Translations under genes and position numbers: made by a program | Shown here: piece by piece, positions 1 to 12,400 of the stretch | How positions within the stretch are numbered: position 1 is the stretch's first letter | Layout of the letters: every line of letters starts with the position of its first letter | The notes under the pieces: model-generated | The model's input: the letters and a program-made list of their open reading frames with translations, nothing else | The model's database searches: none | Told to the model about the DNA's origin: nothing | DNA from: Dipylidium caninum | Taxonomy: Eukaryota; Platyhelminthes; Cestoda; Cyclophyllidea; Dipylidiidae | Length of the DNA stretch: 64,000 nt | Direction: 5' to 3' | Assembly: GCA_017562135.1 (NCBI GenBank) | Contig: QEYB01000229.1 | Span: 124,001 to 188,000, forward strand

Positions 1-2277
1 GAGTGCTTTGTTGAACCCTCGAAAGCGTCGATGTTTGACGTGGAAATGTAGATTCTTCAACATATTTCGACACGCCGATTTGCGGGTTTTTAGCTAATCG
101 CAGTCATTCGAGCCGAAGTCCGGTTGGAGGGACAACAGTTGCCAGAGTGAATTCGAAGAGCTTTTCAGTCTTTGGAGCGCTTTAATGAGTCGGCTTGGAC
201 AAAAGCTCTTAGACGGCGGGGCGGGAGAGGATGGCGAAGCCACGGGGCCGGCCGGAAATCGTCCCTGGGGGCGTTTCGTGTCCCGCCTCGCGTGGAACGC
301 AATTCGTTCCACTGGCTCGCCTCCCTCGACGCCATCCGAAGGACAAAGGAAACGCCCGACAGAAGGGGGCGGGGCGAGAAGCAGAAGAGACCTGCGAGAG
401 AGAAAGAGGGGGCCCTGCTGGCCCGGAGGGGGGGGAGACAGGCAGTCACGTCAACACCGCTCCACGTGCGTGCGTGTGACGACGCCCCAGACCCACATTC
501 CTCCTCGACCCGAGCATCAAGCATCATCAGGAGAAAGTACACTCGAGTAGAAGAAGAGAGGCGAGTAATCGAGGCTGATCTGCCCTCCTTTCGCACTCCT
601 CGACCTTGAACGGGTTCACTACACCATCGCCAGCCCCGTCGCTCCGAGCCAGTCGGGAGTGCGTCGTCTCTTCGCGGCAGGGACTGGGAAGCTACGCTAC
701 GGAGAGGCAGCCCCTTGACGGCTGTTTCCTCCGCCGACGTCGCCTCCAACCGCCGCGGTCCGGGCCTGAGGGTGCAGCGGGTGCTGAGCCACACCATCAC
801 CGGCGGAGCGAGGCCTCGCTCGACAGGAAGCTTAGCGAAATTGGAGGGCAGAGAGGAGAGAGACGCGTGGTGGAAAGGTTGAGTGCTAATACTCAACCGA
901 AACAGCGCGTCGGCGCGGGTCTCGTGCCAATGCGAAGGCGCCTGCGTGTGTGTGTGTTTATAAATTTTTGGAACTGCAATCACTGAAATTTCTATTGTAG
1001 TTCCGCAAGACGAACCTGTGGAGAGGAATGGGGAGAAACGGTGAGTTTTCCCTCCTACCTTTCATTCCCAACTTCACCAAGTGGGACCAAAAAGAATCCG
1101 ACATGCGAGAGAAGTGGCCAGGGGCAAGCGATGGGGAGTGAAGAGACATTGTCAAAGTTGTCCTCTAAGAAGCCGCGAGTTTATCTTAAAATTCTCACCC
1201 GTTTCACCCGCAAAAGTGAGAAGATTCAACTATAGTAGCAACAATAGCTGAGCAAGTGTGTGAATGTGTCACTGGGATGAATTTGGAAGCCTAATGAAAA
1301 ATGTAGGCCTCCACAGGAACACACCGAACTCAATTAGTCGGTCAGCGCACCAAAGGTCAGCCCAGCTACCGTCAGTCAGGGCTGGTAACTGCCTCGTGTT
1401 AGCTGGCGGTGAAGGAGAGGCGGTGGTTCAGCGCGAGGTGCCACCTTGCCTGACGCAATTAGATGGCGTAAGTCCACGCAATGCGAGAGGGTTCGACATC
1501 ACTCACGCGTACAATTGTAGGGAGGTATCGCGAAAAGTGACACCGTTAAAAAACAACCCCTTCGGGGCCGGGGGAGGCAGGAGGATTGTGTCACATGCAT
1601 ACACACACACACATCGTTTAGATTTTACACACATTTAAGCACACACGCGCGCACGCACTTGAAGTGTTGAGCTTGGCTAAGTCTGGTGTAATAAAATCTA
1701 CATGTGTCACCTTTACTGTCGTACTTTTTTTCCATCCGGTGGATGCGTTAGAGTCGAGGAGGTGGCGGAGGAAGAAGAGGACGATGACCTCATTTACCGA
1801 CCCGACCTTAAAATAGTGGGTGGAATGCGAGTGACTGGCAGTGGACTGGTAAGCCTTCTACTAATTTCCCTCCTATTTCGAAATGTCGAATCACTAACCT
1901 GCCAGGAAAAGTAGCAAAGGGGGATTAAGAAGGACTTTTAATTAATTTGTGTCTCTACTCCTTTCAACTTGGTCGACCGGGAATTTTAATTGGTAACATT
2001 CCTACTGAAACACGTAAAGTAGCAGTATTTTTATAGAACAGCACGAGTTTTAAACAAGGGCGTTTCGCGCCTGCAGGACGCGTGACGGCTGAGATTAGCA
2101 GTGGACAAATCACGCAGATTAAATAGACGCGTCGAGATCGCAAGCTGTAGGAAAAGGAAAGGAACTTGGTGCAAACAACTTAGTGAAATTGTTTAATCGA
2201 AGAGGAAAATAGTCTGAGAAGAATCAACAGCCCTCATAGGCTACTTTAAAAGCCATAACTTGAAACAATCATTTTAG
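1..2277. other. No recognised exon; probable intron or flank of the LASP-like gene
   Basis: No exon with recognisable protein similarity was found here. The first ~950 bases are GC-rich and give overlapping open frames on both strands, which is expected from base composition rather than coding. A short CA tract (about 1601-1613) and a CACA/CGCG tract (about 1641-1658) are present. If the SH3 exon that follows belongs to a LASP-type gene, this stretch is its upstream intron; LIM and nebulin-repeat exons were looked for and not seen. Confidence 0.45.
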
Positions 2278-2469
2278 CACTTCCAAGCCGTATACAATTA
2301 CGAAGCGGCTGAAGACGACGAAGTGAGTTTAATAGAAGGCGACGAGATCATCGACGGCGAGCCCATCGACGAGGGCTGGATGTATGGGACAGTTCGGCGA
2401 ACCGGCAAATTTGGAATGTTGCCATCAAATTACGTGGTACCTTTACAGAAATTAAGCCTCAATCACTAG
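2278..2469 (+). CDS. LASP/nebulin-family protein, terminal SH3 exon (partial gene)
   Basis: A 63-codon open stretch follows a TTTTAG acceptor at 2272-2277 and ends in TAG at 2467-2469. It encodes an almost complete SH3 domain: an ALYDY-type start ([15 protein letters not shown]), the acidic RT loop, DEGWMYGTV containing the conserved binding Trp, and the closing GMLPSNYV. The [13 protein letters not shown] pair is typical of LASP1, nebulette and nebulin, which bind actin and use this C-terminal SH3 to recruit proline-rich partners such as zyxin or palladin. No ATG occurs in it, so it is an internal-to-last exon. The LIM and nebulin-repeat exons expected upstream are not seen and may lie outside the window. 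Drebrin-like (DBNL) is a less likely alternative, because its SH3 normally has WW rather than WM at the binding site. Confidence 0.82.
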   Translation, partial: HFQAVYNYEAAEDDEVSLIEGDEIIDGEPIDEGWMYGTVRRTGKFGMLPSNYVVPLQKLSLNH

Positions 2470-3396
2470 GTTGGAATTAGTCGCCAATGCGCCCACCGCC
2501 GTTCCCCCCTCCCCCTTTCTACCTCTCTCTCTTACTTCTGCGTCAACTTCTCACCTCGGCCCATGAAAATACAGTGGGGTTTAATGTAAAGCAACACATT
2601 TCTTAACCTCCAAGACCACGCCGCCCGCACCAGTCGCGCGTGTCATACGACGCCACGGCGTAGAGTAGGCAACTTCCACACAAGTCATTTACAGCTGAGT
2701 TCGGGGGAACGAAGGAAGGGAGTAATTCGCTTAATGGAAAGATTTCGGACTGCATTTCGCCCCTATCTAGCCCGTGGAAGCGGTTGGAGCGATGGATGGG
2801 GCTTCCTTACGACACAGCTCAACTGTGACCGCGGCACAGAGTAAGTTGGCCGCCGGGGAAAGGGAGTGAATGGAGATGAAGGCACCTTCCTCGTCCCGCG
2901 GTTTAATCTCATCCTGTTGGCATAAACACCTCCAACCTGCTTCCTTTCCCACTCGCGGAGACCGAGTGTGTCGCGAAGCATCTCGATGCGATCTTGGCGT
3001 CGAAGCGCGTAGACAATGGAGGGTGAAGCAAGGCGAGCAATGACAGCGATCAAATGACACAACGGACCGGCCGGTTTAGATGGGGGAAAACCCGAGACTA
3101 GGGCTGTGCGAGTGAAAAGTTGATGGGAAGGGAGTTACAGCCGGAAAACTGTTGGATCGAGGGCGACGAGTAGTATCCACATCCACCTCGATAGGCCTAC
3201 CTAACGGCGCGCAGGAGAGGACACTTTCGATTCCGATACTACTAACATGCATACATGTATTTAAGTAGTCAAAATAGACAGTTTTCCAAAAGAAAAATGC
3301 AGCGTTGACTATGAGGCTGAAAGAAGAATAAGCCGGTGATTGAGAAGCGACCATTTATTTTGCCTACAGGGTAACACTATGGACTGATCACTAACC
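2470..3396. other. Convergent intergenic region between LASP-like and HINFP genes
   Basis: This holds the 3' ends of two converging genes. Open frames on the minus strand at 2763-3062 overlap in two frames and show no family features. No clear AATAAA signal was identified for either gene. I see nothing else supportable. Confidence 0.5.
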
Positions 3397-6300
3397 TCAT
3401 GCGGATTGTTGCGAGTCGAGAATGCCACCCGTGAGCAACTGATCAACTGTCTGGGGGCCAAGAAGGGCCGTGGCCACTTCCACTGAGTCGAGACGCGTCG
3501 TTTGTAGCCGGAAGAGGCCGTCTTCTGGACAGAGGACGTAGTTAAAGCGAAAGTGTCCTGAGGGGCGCTGGTGATTGTGTTTATTGATGAGGTGGCGAGA
3601 GAGTAGGAAACCTAAGGAGATGCGAAGTAAATTAACCACTACCCCAGACTAAATATTCCTCAAAACAATTATTAATTATTCCGGCATAAGTTGCAATAAT
3701 TGTTGAAAAATGGTTAAGTGACTTGGGTACACATCGGCTGCGAGCAAGCGGACGAAGAAAAGAAGTTCCAAGACAGGAGACATGGCATAAAGAGAGAGGG
3801 GCTACACTTAGTATATGGTAAGTTGTTCTGCGAAGTAAGGTTAGTAGAAACGCGTCTAAACTCTGAGAACTCTAAGGCATGGGATTGGGATAACAGCATT
3901 TTAAACAGATGGAATCTGCTTTATTCATTCAATGGCCATTTAAGAAAGTCGTGAGTTTTTGGGCGATGTTCACTAGAATCCAATGAAGACCAGCAGAATC
4001 AACACGTAAAGAACCCAAAATTAAATAAAGTACCACTTGACCAAAGGGATAAAGGCGACTGGATCAGAAAAATTGTAAAAAAGTGTGAGGGGCTTTTGAT
4101 GGTGGTTGTTGAACATGGAAACAATGCTACACGTTGACCAATCAGTAACAGATTCAGTAAAATGAAATAGAACCTAGTAACTGGATATAACTCGGGCAAA
4201 TTCAACATCGATCAGGGAAATTAGATGCAAAATAGAAGGGAAAAGAAATATACAACCCCGCTTGCCGTAGCCGTTAAATACTTGCTACTTGCAAACATTT
4301 AAGTAGAAATATTTTACAGACAACTTGGGAGAGGTTTGGCCTCACCAATGAGCGTTAGAGCACCAAGTAGAACACAAACCTTTGGTAGTTCGCATAGGAC
4401 AGAGATGGCATGCATAGTTGCCTTGCGGTTCCTCAGGCGGGTGCTTTCGAGTCATATGTACACAGAGACCAGGCCGTGTGGTGGAATGGAACTTGCAGCC
4501 CTCGACAGAGCACCGAAAGACGGTGGTCTTAACCAAAGTGGTGCTTGTGGAAGCCGAGGCTTGCAGGGGAAAGAGGTGGCTACCGAGGCCCGGAGTGCTA
4601 GCAACAGCCAGTGGGCCAATAGGCATAGCTACTGGACGCTGAGAGTCAACAGCTGCAAAAGAAAGCACAGAAAAGTGGATGAGAAAAGGTCTCCAACAGT
4701 CTAAGTTCCAATTTTCTCTAGAAATAGAATTTAAACTATTGCATAAGTTTAGTAGGATGCCAGTATGACTAAACTGAACTTCCCCAATTTACCCGATATT
4801 AAGGTTCCTCCCCGCCCCAATTTATCCTTTTTCCTATGAAACAACATGATGGAAAAACAGACATTTAATGCCAAAGAAAAGGAGGGAGGAGAGAACGAGG
4901 CCTATTCAGCACGCCGTTGTGTACGCATTAAAGCGATAGAAAGGCAGAGTAAAAGCATCCGATGGGGAAGCATTGCTGTTGCCCCCCTCCGTTTCGTACT
5001 CAGCCGATTACTCTCATCGAGTTCATCAAACGGCTGGAGGAAGGCGACATTTGATGAATGAACGATGGCGTAAGAGCAACTGAAAGAACCAGACCCTCAA
5101 GGTTTTTCTAAACTGAGCCCCCTCGCTGGGTGACTGAACGAGGACGCACCAACGACGAGGTTTACAATTAGCCGGGGAATCCCAAGACTACCATTAAAAT
5201 GAGAACTAAATGAACAAGAGGTCGGATGATGAAGAGGGAGAGAGAGAGAGAGTGGGGAAGGTCTGTCCTCTACCTCCACACGTGCCATTTGAACCGGTAG
5301 GCGAATTAGTGCAAAACATTGTCAAGGAGAGGTAAAGCGGAAGAAAGCTCAACTTTTTTTCACTAGAGCACAAAATTTCACCTACCTAATTCGTGTGTGA
5401 ATAAAAGGCCACGATGTTAATTTTTAGTTTCAATGTTCAACAAATAAAACCGAGATCTTTCAAAAATCGTCCACCAGCACTTGGGATGGCAAAAAAACTG
5501 TCCCATCTGGGCAGGCTGTGGTTAGTCAGAACAGGACTGTCTGAGGGGACAGTTCAAAGTCATCCAAAGAAGTGATGTGCAGTCAAGACGCTTCCAACGT
5601 AGGCAGTGAGTGGAAGAATAGGACAAATTTACTTGCCGTATGTTTAATTCAATCCATTAGATATACCAAAACGTCACAAAAAGACTTTTGGGGGGAATAG
5701 AAATTGGGCCAGATCCACGTATGGTATGGAATTAACTGTGTTTACCACATTTAATGAGGTGGACGAAAGACGGGAAGGCGCACACAACGATGCAAGGAAA
5801 GGTGAATAAATGAAGGTGAACGTTGAATAGCATTTCAACGCACTGGGGAAGGAGAAACGCACCAGAGGAGAGGCCGAAGTCCAAAGCAGGAGTCGAGTTG
5901 ACCGGCGGCGACTCTCGATGGCATCGCGACGTGTGCGAGCGCAAGGAATGCATATCCTTGAAGTTGGCCGGGCACTTTGGACAAGAAACAGGCGTCTTAT
6001 TTGTGTGTCGAAAGAGGATGTGGCGTTTGACGGCTAAAAAAGAGCAGAGTTTCCCCAGTGAGGAAGATTAATTCTCCCAATCGCCTCACAGGGCTTCATT
6101 ATGAGAGAAAAAAAACTTGGACAAAGACCAGATATTCGTCGAAACGCTCCAACCGTGCGGTTGATTATTCGGTAACCCAATGAACTTATGGGAGATTTGG
6201 GGAAAAGCGAGAGGATACAGGCCGAGATGATTTACCAGCCTGTGAGCTTCGCATCCTCGCACAGTGACTGTAAGGACTGTAAGGCTATCAACATGTCAGA

Positions 6301-9151
6301 AAACGACTCTTTTACTCGCCAACATCCGTCTCCTCAAATCACCAGCATCGATGAATCCACACCCGTCGAAAGAGTAGGGACATTGCTGCTCAAACGGTCT
6401 GACCTCCACCCCAGAATTCAGCTTACATAGCCTTCCTACTCGAAACATCAACGTGATAAATTAAAGTTAAAGTTTTCATTTCAATTATTTATGCCTCCAG
6501 CGAAGAGTCAGAGGCTATTGAATCAGCGATAAGCATAGCAAGTCACCGTTGATATCACATTTGTGTAGAAACTACGAGTCGGAGAGCAGACATCTGACCA
6601 AAGGAAGTATGAGAGATTGTATGTAAAAATAACAATTCCAGATCTTTGCTTAGTTTTTTAGCAAGACAAGTGAAAAAAATCGGTGTCAAGGGTGGTGAGA
6701 CAACAAACAAGAAGGTTGCTAGTTAGCGGAGTAGGGAAGCAAATTGAGAAGTCAGAGGAGGCTGCGAGGAGAGAGAGCGCCAGCCCACAGCAGTATTCGA
6801 GATTAGCATCCCAGAAGTATTTTAATTCTTGCCTCCAAAACTGAATTCCCTCCAGAACTGGCTGACTGACTGACTGCCTTTCCGTCTACCAAATCCCGCT
6901 CATATGATTAGACAGAGTGTAAATGGCCCATTCACTGCACAAAGAGTAATACACAGTGCGGATGTGCGGCAATTAAGTCAGAGCAGCACCTCTAATGCGC
7001 TGTGTGCCAGAGGGAAATAACTGCTTCTGTGAAGACAGCCCAGTGGGCAAGCGCAAATTAGGGGTGACACAAGTGACGGGCCAGACAGGAGGTTCACGCA
7101 TCGAGGTCGAAAGGAGAAGACTGCATATTGCGCGATTACTGCGTCTAAGTCTAAAATAAGCTAAATCATGTAGCCCACGGACAAAAGGTCGAGAGACTTA
7201 GCAAAGTGGAGGTAGAGCTTGGAGCAGAAGTCAAACACGGCGGTTGAACACAGACAATTTGTTCAATCACCTACCACTTTTGCTGTGGAGAGTCAGGTTG
7301 CACAGGGGACAGATGTGTTTGTTGATATGTCGGTTGGTATGGGCCTGAAGAAGGGACTTATTGCCAAAACACCGAAGACAGTAGGCGCACTGATAAGTCG
7401 TGACTGCGGTGGAGATGGAATCGTCAGCCTACTGAATGAAGGAATGAGCTGTGAAGTGTGCTACCTGATATTGACGGACGAGGTGATCGCGAAGTTTAGC
7501 TCTGGCCGTGAAGAGAAGACCGCATTGCGGACATGCGACCACTTTTTCTTGGGTATGCGAGCGTAGGTGAGCGACGAGATTGTTAAGCCGAGAGCAGAAA
7601 AACGAACAACCATCCCAGAGACAAGGATACTGTTGTTCCTCGTCATCATTACCGCTGCCTAGCGAATATGCCTTGTAGGGTGGAAGGAAAAAAAATTGAT
7701 GTGTTAAAAAGTGTGCCGCGGCACCCTGAGCCATCAAAGATCTCTCCAGTCATGCTAACTGGAGCATCAAATAGAATGCAGAGACCATGACAAGTTAACG
7801 TGTCTCCGTCTCGTCTAACAATCCTAAAAGTGGCTTCGGTCTGTCATTTATGACATCACCACGTAAAAGTGAGCGAGTGGCGATCTAAGACGCAGTGGCG
7901 AGGATGCTTCTGTAGAGACCCAAAGGATGAGGATTGTAGGTAGTGTCACGGATCAAGACAACTGTTCATAGAAATTAAAAGGGCATTTCTCAACACCTAT
8001 CGGGACGGCAAAAGTTTGCGCATAACCCGAAGGTACGTTGCAGAAAAAGAGTAAATTAAATTAACATTCTGATCTCAACTTCCCCATCAAGAACAATATT
8101 AGCGGTGGTGGCAGAGAATACCATTAGATAAAAGAAAAACAACCTCAAGAGGAAAGTAACAGACTCAATTTGTAGCAAAAAGGTGACTGATGATGGGGAA
8201 AACTTGGGCAAAATCAAAATAGAGGCTCCATTACACGAAAAGCTGCCAGTAGCATGAAATACAGTAAAGGGAGCAAAGGGGATCAGCAGAGAAAGTAAAA
8301 TTTTATAAGTCAATGGGCTGAACAAAGGGAGCAGGGATTAAATGATACAATAATATAGTCGAAATAACCTTCAAACTGATTTAAAATATAGCCAAGCTTA
8401 GAAGATAAAAAGACAGAAAATCTCGGAAAGGAATGATACTACAGAAAAAAATTAAGTGAGGAATATTCTGAAGACCTGCTCAAAACGTTGAGGCAACACC
8501 AAATTTCTACGTATATCAACATCAGAGAATTTAAGTGTTACAAGCAAAAAATTACCAATGTTAGAACCAAGTAATAGAACAAAGTGTTTGCGAAAATAAA
8601 ATAGGGAATATAAATTTAACAAGAAATACTCGGATATACGTATTGACATAAGGTCTAACAAACCTGGGGATGCTTGGCAACATGCGAATAAAAAGTAGCA
8701 ACATCATTAGTTTGGTATGAGCAGCTATTCCACCCGCAGCAAAAAGGTGTAGGAAAGTCAGGAATCGAACCGAAATCCTCAGGAAGTTTGCAGAGCGGCA
8801 GGTTTTTGGTGCTCTGATAATAACTACCTTTAGCGGTTAAGTAAATCAACCACGCGTGGAAGTAGGTATGTCTGTAAGCGCTATCATCTCGGTTTAGCAG
8901 AGCTCTACAGATTCCACAAGCGACACCCAACGAGGATGAGTCCAATGCCACCTAAAAATGTCCCTTTAAGTAAAAAGAAGTCCAAATGTGGGAGAATAGA
9001 GCTCAATATATCAAGACAAAATACTTCTTCGATGCTTAAAAATGGATACCTGCAAGTGGACTAGGAGGTGTTGGCAGAACTCGTGGTAAGCTTTAAATGT
9101 AGCGTCACATGCAAACCACTGACAAGATGACAAAAAGTCTTCGGGCGCCAT
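3397..9151 (-). CDS. HINFP: Histone H4 transcription factor HINFP-like C2H2 zinc-finger protein
   Basis: Seven exons join in phase on the minus strand: 9151-9050, 8951-8664, 7671-7465, 7428-7275, 6033-5863, 4652-4380 and 3611-3397, giving 469 aa. ATG at 9151 starts MAPEDFLSSCQW and TGA lies at 3397-3399. Ten C2H2 fingers can be read in order, mixing C-x4-C and C-x2-C spacing as in HINFP. Finger 4 and its link carry HLRSHTQEKVVACP, nearly identical to vertebrate HINFP, and the last exon holds the family's post-finger block (RPSGHFRFNY then GLFRLQTTRLDSVEV). HINFP is a nuclear factor that activates histone H4 genes at G1/S. Fingers 8 and 9 are separated by roughly 65 residues rich in S, T and P instead of the short human linker. 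The fifth finger lacks a normal second His, as in human. Splice choices are inferred from phase and finger spacing. Confidence 0.92.
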
Positions 9152-9430
9152 CTAGGGGCGGATTAGAATTTTGAGATGCCAACTGACGATTGGTTAGGAA
9201 AATTGGGCCGCTCGTGCGTAAACTCACTTTAACGTTCTGTTTCAATATATTAAAATATTGCAAACCGCATAAAAATTAATATTTATTACAATTAGAAGAA
9301 AAAAATAATTTTTTAGAAATAATTGAATTAAACATGATTTTTGATTTTTTAGTTTGTTAGCTGACAGCGGTCAAAACAAAACACACTTGCGACGATCTCA
9401 AAGCTTACAGCCCTTCTATCCACCAATCCG
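9152..9430. promoter_or_regulatory. Putative bidirectional promoter between HINFP and the DDHD phospholipase gene
   Basis: Only 279 bases separate the HINFP start codon (minus strand) from the first ATG of the phospholipase gene (plus strand). The stretch is AT-rich, with long A/T runs at about 9240-9350, and contains no open frame. Shared promoter use is inferred from the head-to-head arrangement; no specific element was proved. Confidence 0.5.
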
Positions 9431-12400
9431 ATGTTTACTCACACGCAAAAACGTCTGCCTTCATCTTTAACCAGGGTAGAATCTAACTCGCGTCTAACGA
9501 TTGACCCTAATCTCGCAACTTTCCCTACCGTTCCAAGCTTGGTCCCACCGCCGGAGGTCCCTCCCATTCCAGGATTAAATGACCAAACATCTCAAAATGG
9601 ACAACAAAATCCACCTCAGAGTTCACTTCTTGGTGTTGCACCACCGCCATTTATGCCACCGTCGGCCCACGTTATTGTATCTGGCGGCGTGAGTCAATAC
9701 GTTAAAATTATGCTCTATATTTATGTTATTTGTTTAGCGTCCATCGGGCCAACCACGTTCGCGCTACGTTCTTCCCCCTCAATTATCACAAGGCTCCATT
9801 CCTCCTCCCTCACCCCCAATGTCAGAAAACTTGGTGCAATCTACGCCATCGGAAGCCGAGCTAGGGTCATCATTTTCATCAACGATTATTCTTCCAACTC
9901 CATCTTACCTTAATTGCTCTGAGTCGATGCAACACAAACCAGAGCAACCGCCGCATGGTTCGTCAGTTTCCATAGCGTCTCTCGTTATTTCCTTTCTATT
10001 ATCTGCTCCGAATAGACCTTTTATTTCCAGTATCAAATCCTCAAGTAGCCTATAAACCAGTGGCAGCTCATTGGTTCTATTCAACAAAAACCGTTGCTCA
10101 CGGCGTCATTTGGTGGCCTTTTGATCTTATCGACGCACAACGTCTGGAGGCCGCGGCAACATCTACGAATCTTCTCTTCGTAGAAGATAATACACCCACT
10201 CCGTCAAATGCAACAGTTCCAGTGCGGGGTGGACGTTATGACGTCCTACTGCGAGACCGTGTTTACAAACCCGTCTACTGGCCTGCTGACGAAGAGGAGG
10301 CTGGGGAAGTTCGTCGAGTCACCTGGCTTTATCGGTATGTCCTTCCCTTTCCTCTTAGCTCTCTGTTAATGATTCTTGCCGAGTTAGAACAGTCCCTAAC
10401 TGTTATTGAGAAACTATTAGGTTATACGGGATGTCGGGAAGTTGAGTTACATTAAATATTTGAACTGAATACATTATCGTACCATTAAAAATCGTTTTAT
10501 AACTTCTTTTGTAAGAATGTCGTTATTTAAATTGTCCTCATCCAACCTTATTCCTTTAATTTGTATTTAATAACTTGTGACTTAGATGATTTGACGTCCG
10601 TTTTTACGCAATCTAGATCCCAAAAAGATTTATTTCTGCCCCAACTTATTTTAATTGTTTTTCCTATTATTTTTGTAAACCTCTGTTTTATCAATCTCTT
10701 ATGGCAGCTGAGATTATCCTCCTTAAATCTGGAGTAATACTCTCACTTCCTTTAATCACAAAAGAATGTCTAAACATCTCGCATTACATGACTGTGATTG
10801 CATATGAGTGGGCTCCGAGATAAAAAAATAATTATTTTTAGTATTATCCACTGTCTTTCCTTCTTCCTTCGCGCTTTCATGTGTAGGTCGAGGCCCAAAA
10901 CCCGAGAATTTTGAGGATTTGTTAACCGAAAAGGTGACAGTTGCTACTGGGTTTTGGCGCTATTCGAAATAAATTTTCTTTAGCCAATTTCAAGCCGTTA
11001 TTTTGTGAAGTTTCCATATGCCTTTTTTACGAGCGTTCATTCTAACCCATTCCACAAACACACACTGCTACGCCCTACATTGATCGTCTGCTTCCTTGTC
11101 TTTGACACCACGGTAGCGGGAAAGTTGTCTGATGGCGTTTTTTCCCTCGAACAGTGGGGTCTATGCTCTAGCAACTCGCAACAGTGTGTCAGACTGCTGT
11201 ATCGGGACTGGTGCTATTCTGAAACATCGACTCTTGTTAGACCACTGCACTTGGTACGCTGTTGAGACGTTTGCCAATGCCCATTCCCGCTGTAAGGAAC
11301 CCTCAGGTTTCGGTCGCTTGTGTCGAGTGTGAATTCAGACGATCCATGACTTGCCTTTGCTCTGGTAATTCACGTGATTGTAGTCAGCGTCATCTCAGTA
11401 GACTCCTACTTCATTTCAGTCCTTCTACTGCACTTTTATTGCAGTCCTCGCTTCTGATTTTCAGGATTTTACGCCCAAAACTTTGTAGTGTGATGTCATA
11501 TTTCTTCCCACAAAAATTTTGGCGTCTAAGTAGAATGTTTTTTAGTTTTTTTTTGAACTTTGTCATTGTGTCCTCTCTTTTTTTCACCATTACCTCGGCT
11601 TAAGCCATATGGTGTGTTACATCCTTTTTTATACACCTCTTACTTTTTCTACCATGCCTTTCGTCACGCTTTTACCGGGGAGAAGTTTAGAATGCGTTTT
11701 TATACAAAAGCATGGAATTAGTGAAGCAGTTGGCATTCATTCGGGTTAACATTTTTACTTATCAAAGCCCCTTGTGTAGTCTCCTTGCTGCCTCCCATTG
11801 TCTCATTCCCTGTGTCTATCGAGGCGTTCGTTGATGATCCAGTTGGTTAGGAACATGGTCGGTTGTCAAATTGTGGTGAGACCAAGTACTTCCTCGTCCA
11901 TTGCCAATTCGGCATATTCATCGCTTTGGATAAGCGGGTCACCTACACATAACGCCTTATTTTTTTACCACTCACGTCTGTTATATCCTCGTTGCATAGC
12001 AGGAGATTCGTAGAACCCAAGTTTCGGTGTTCCTCTGTGTCAACTAAATGGTAGATTCAACGAACGCTATTCCAGAACAGGAAGTCATATTCCAAAGATC
12101 TTATGCCGGCCCTCCTTGGCGCATATTATTGACAGTAATAAATTAAAGAGTGGATTTTACTTCCCAGTCCTTTTTCTTCTCTCCATTGATTCTGAAGTGA
12201 CTTGCGTCACTTATTTATCTCCAAATCTTCGTGATAGAATCGCTTTTAGGCAACAGTGGTTGCACCGACATTAAATCCCTCTTGGTAGCGCAAATTTTTC
12301 CTTTTCATTCTGTTAGAATGAGAGCTAAGTACAAAATTTTCCCTTTTTGCATATTTTTTTGGGACTGATTTCCCCTCTGGTGGTATTCTCCTCTCGGCCT

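Noticed and set aside
94..986. Several overlapping open frames on both strands in the first kilobase
   Set aside because: They are low-complexity Arg/Ser/Pro/Gly frames typical of GC-rich DNA, with no domain, no agreement between frames and no splice partners.
1702..1914. Open frame as an upstream exon of the LASP-like gene
   Set aside because: It shows no LIM or nebulin-repeat features and no reasoned splice connection to the SH3 exon.
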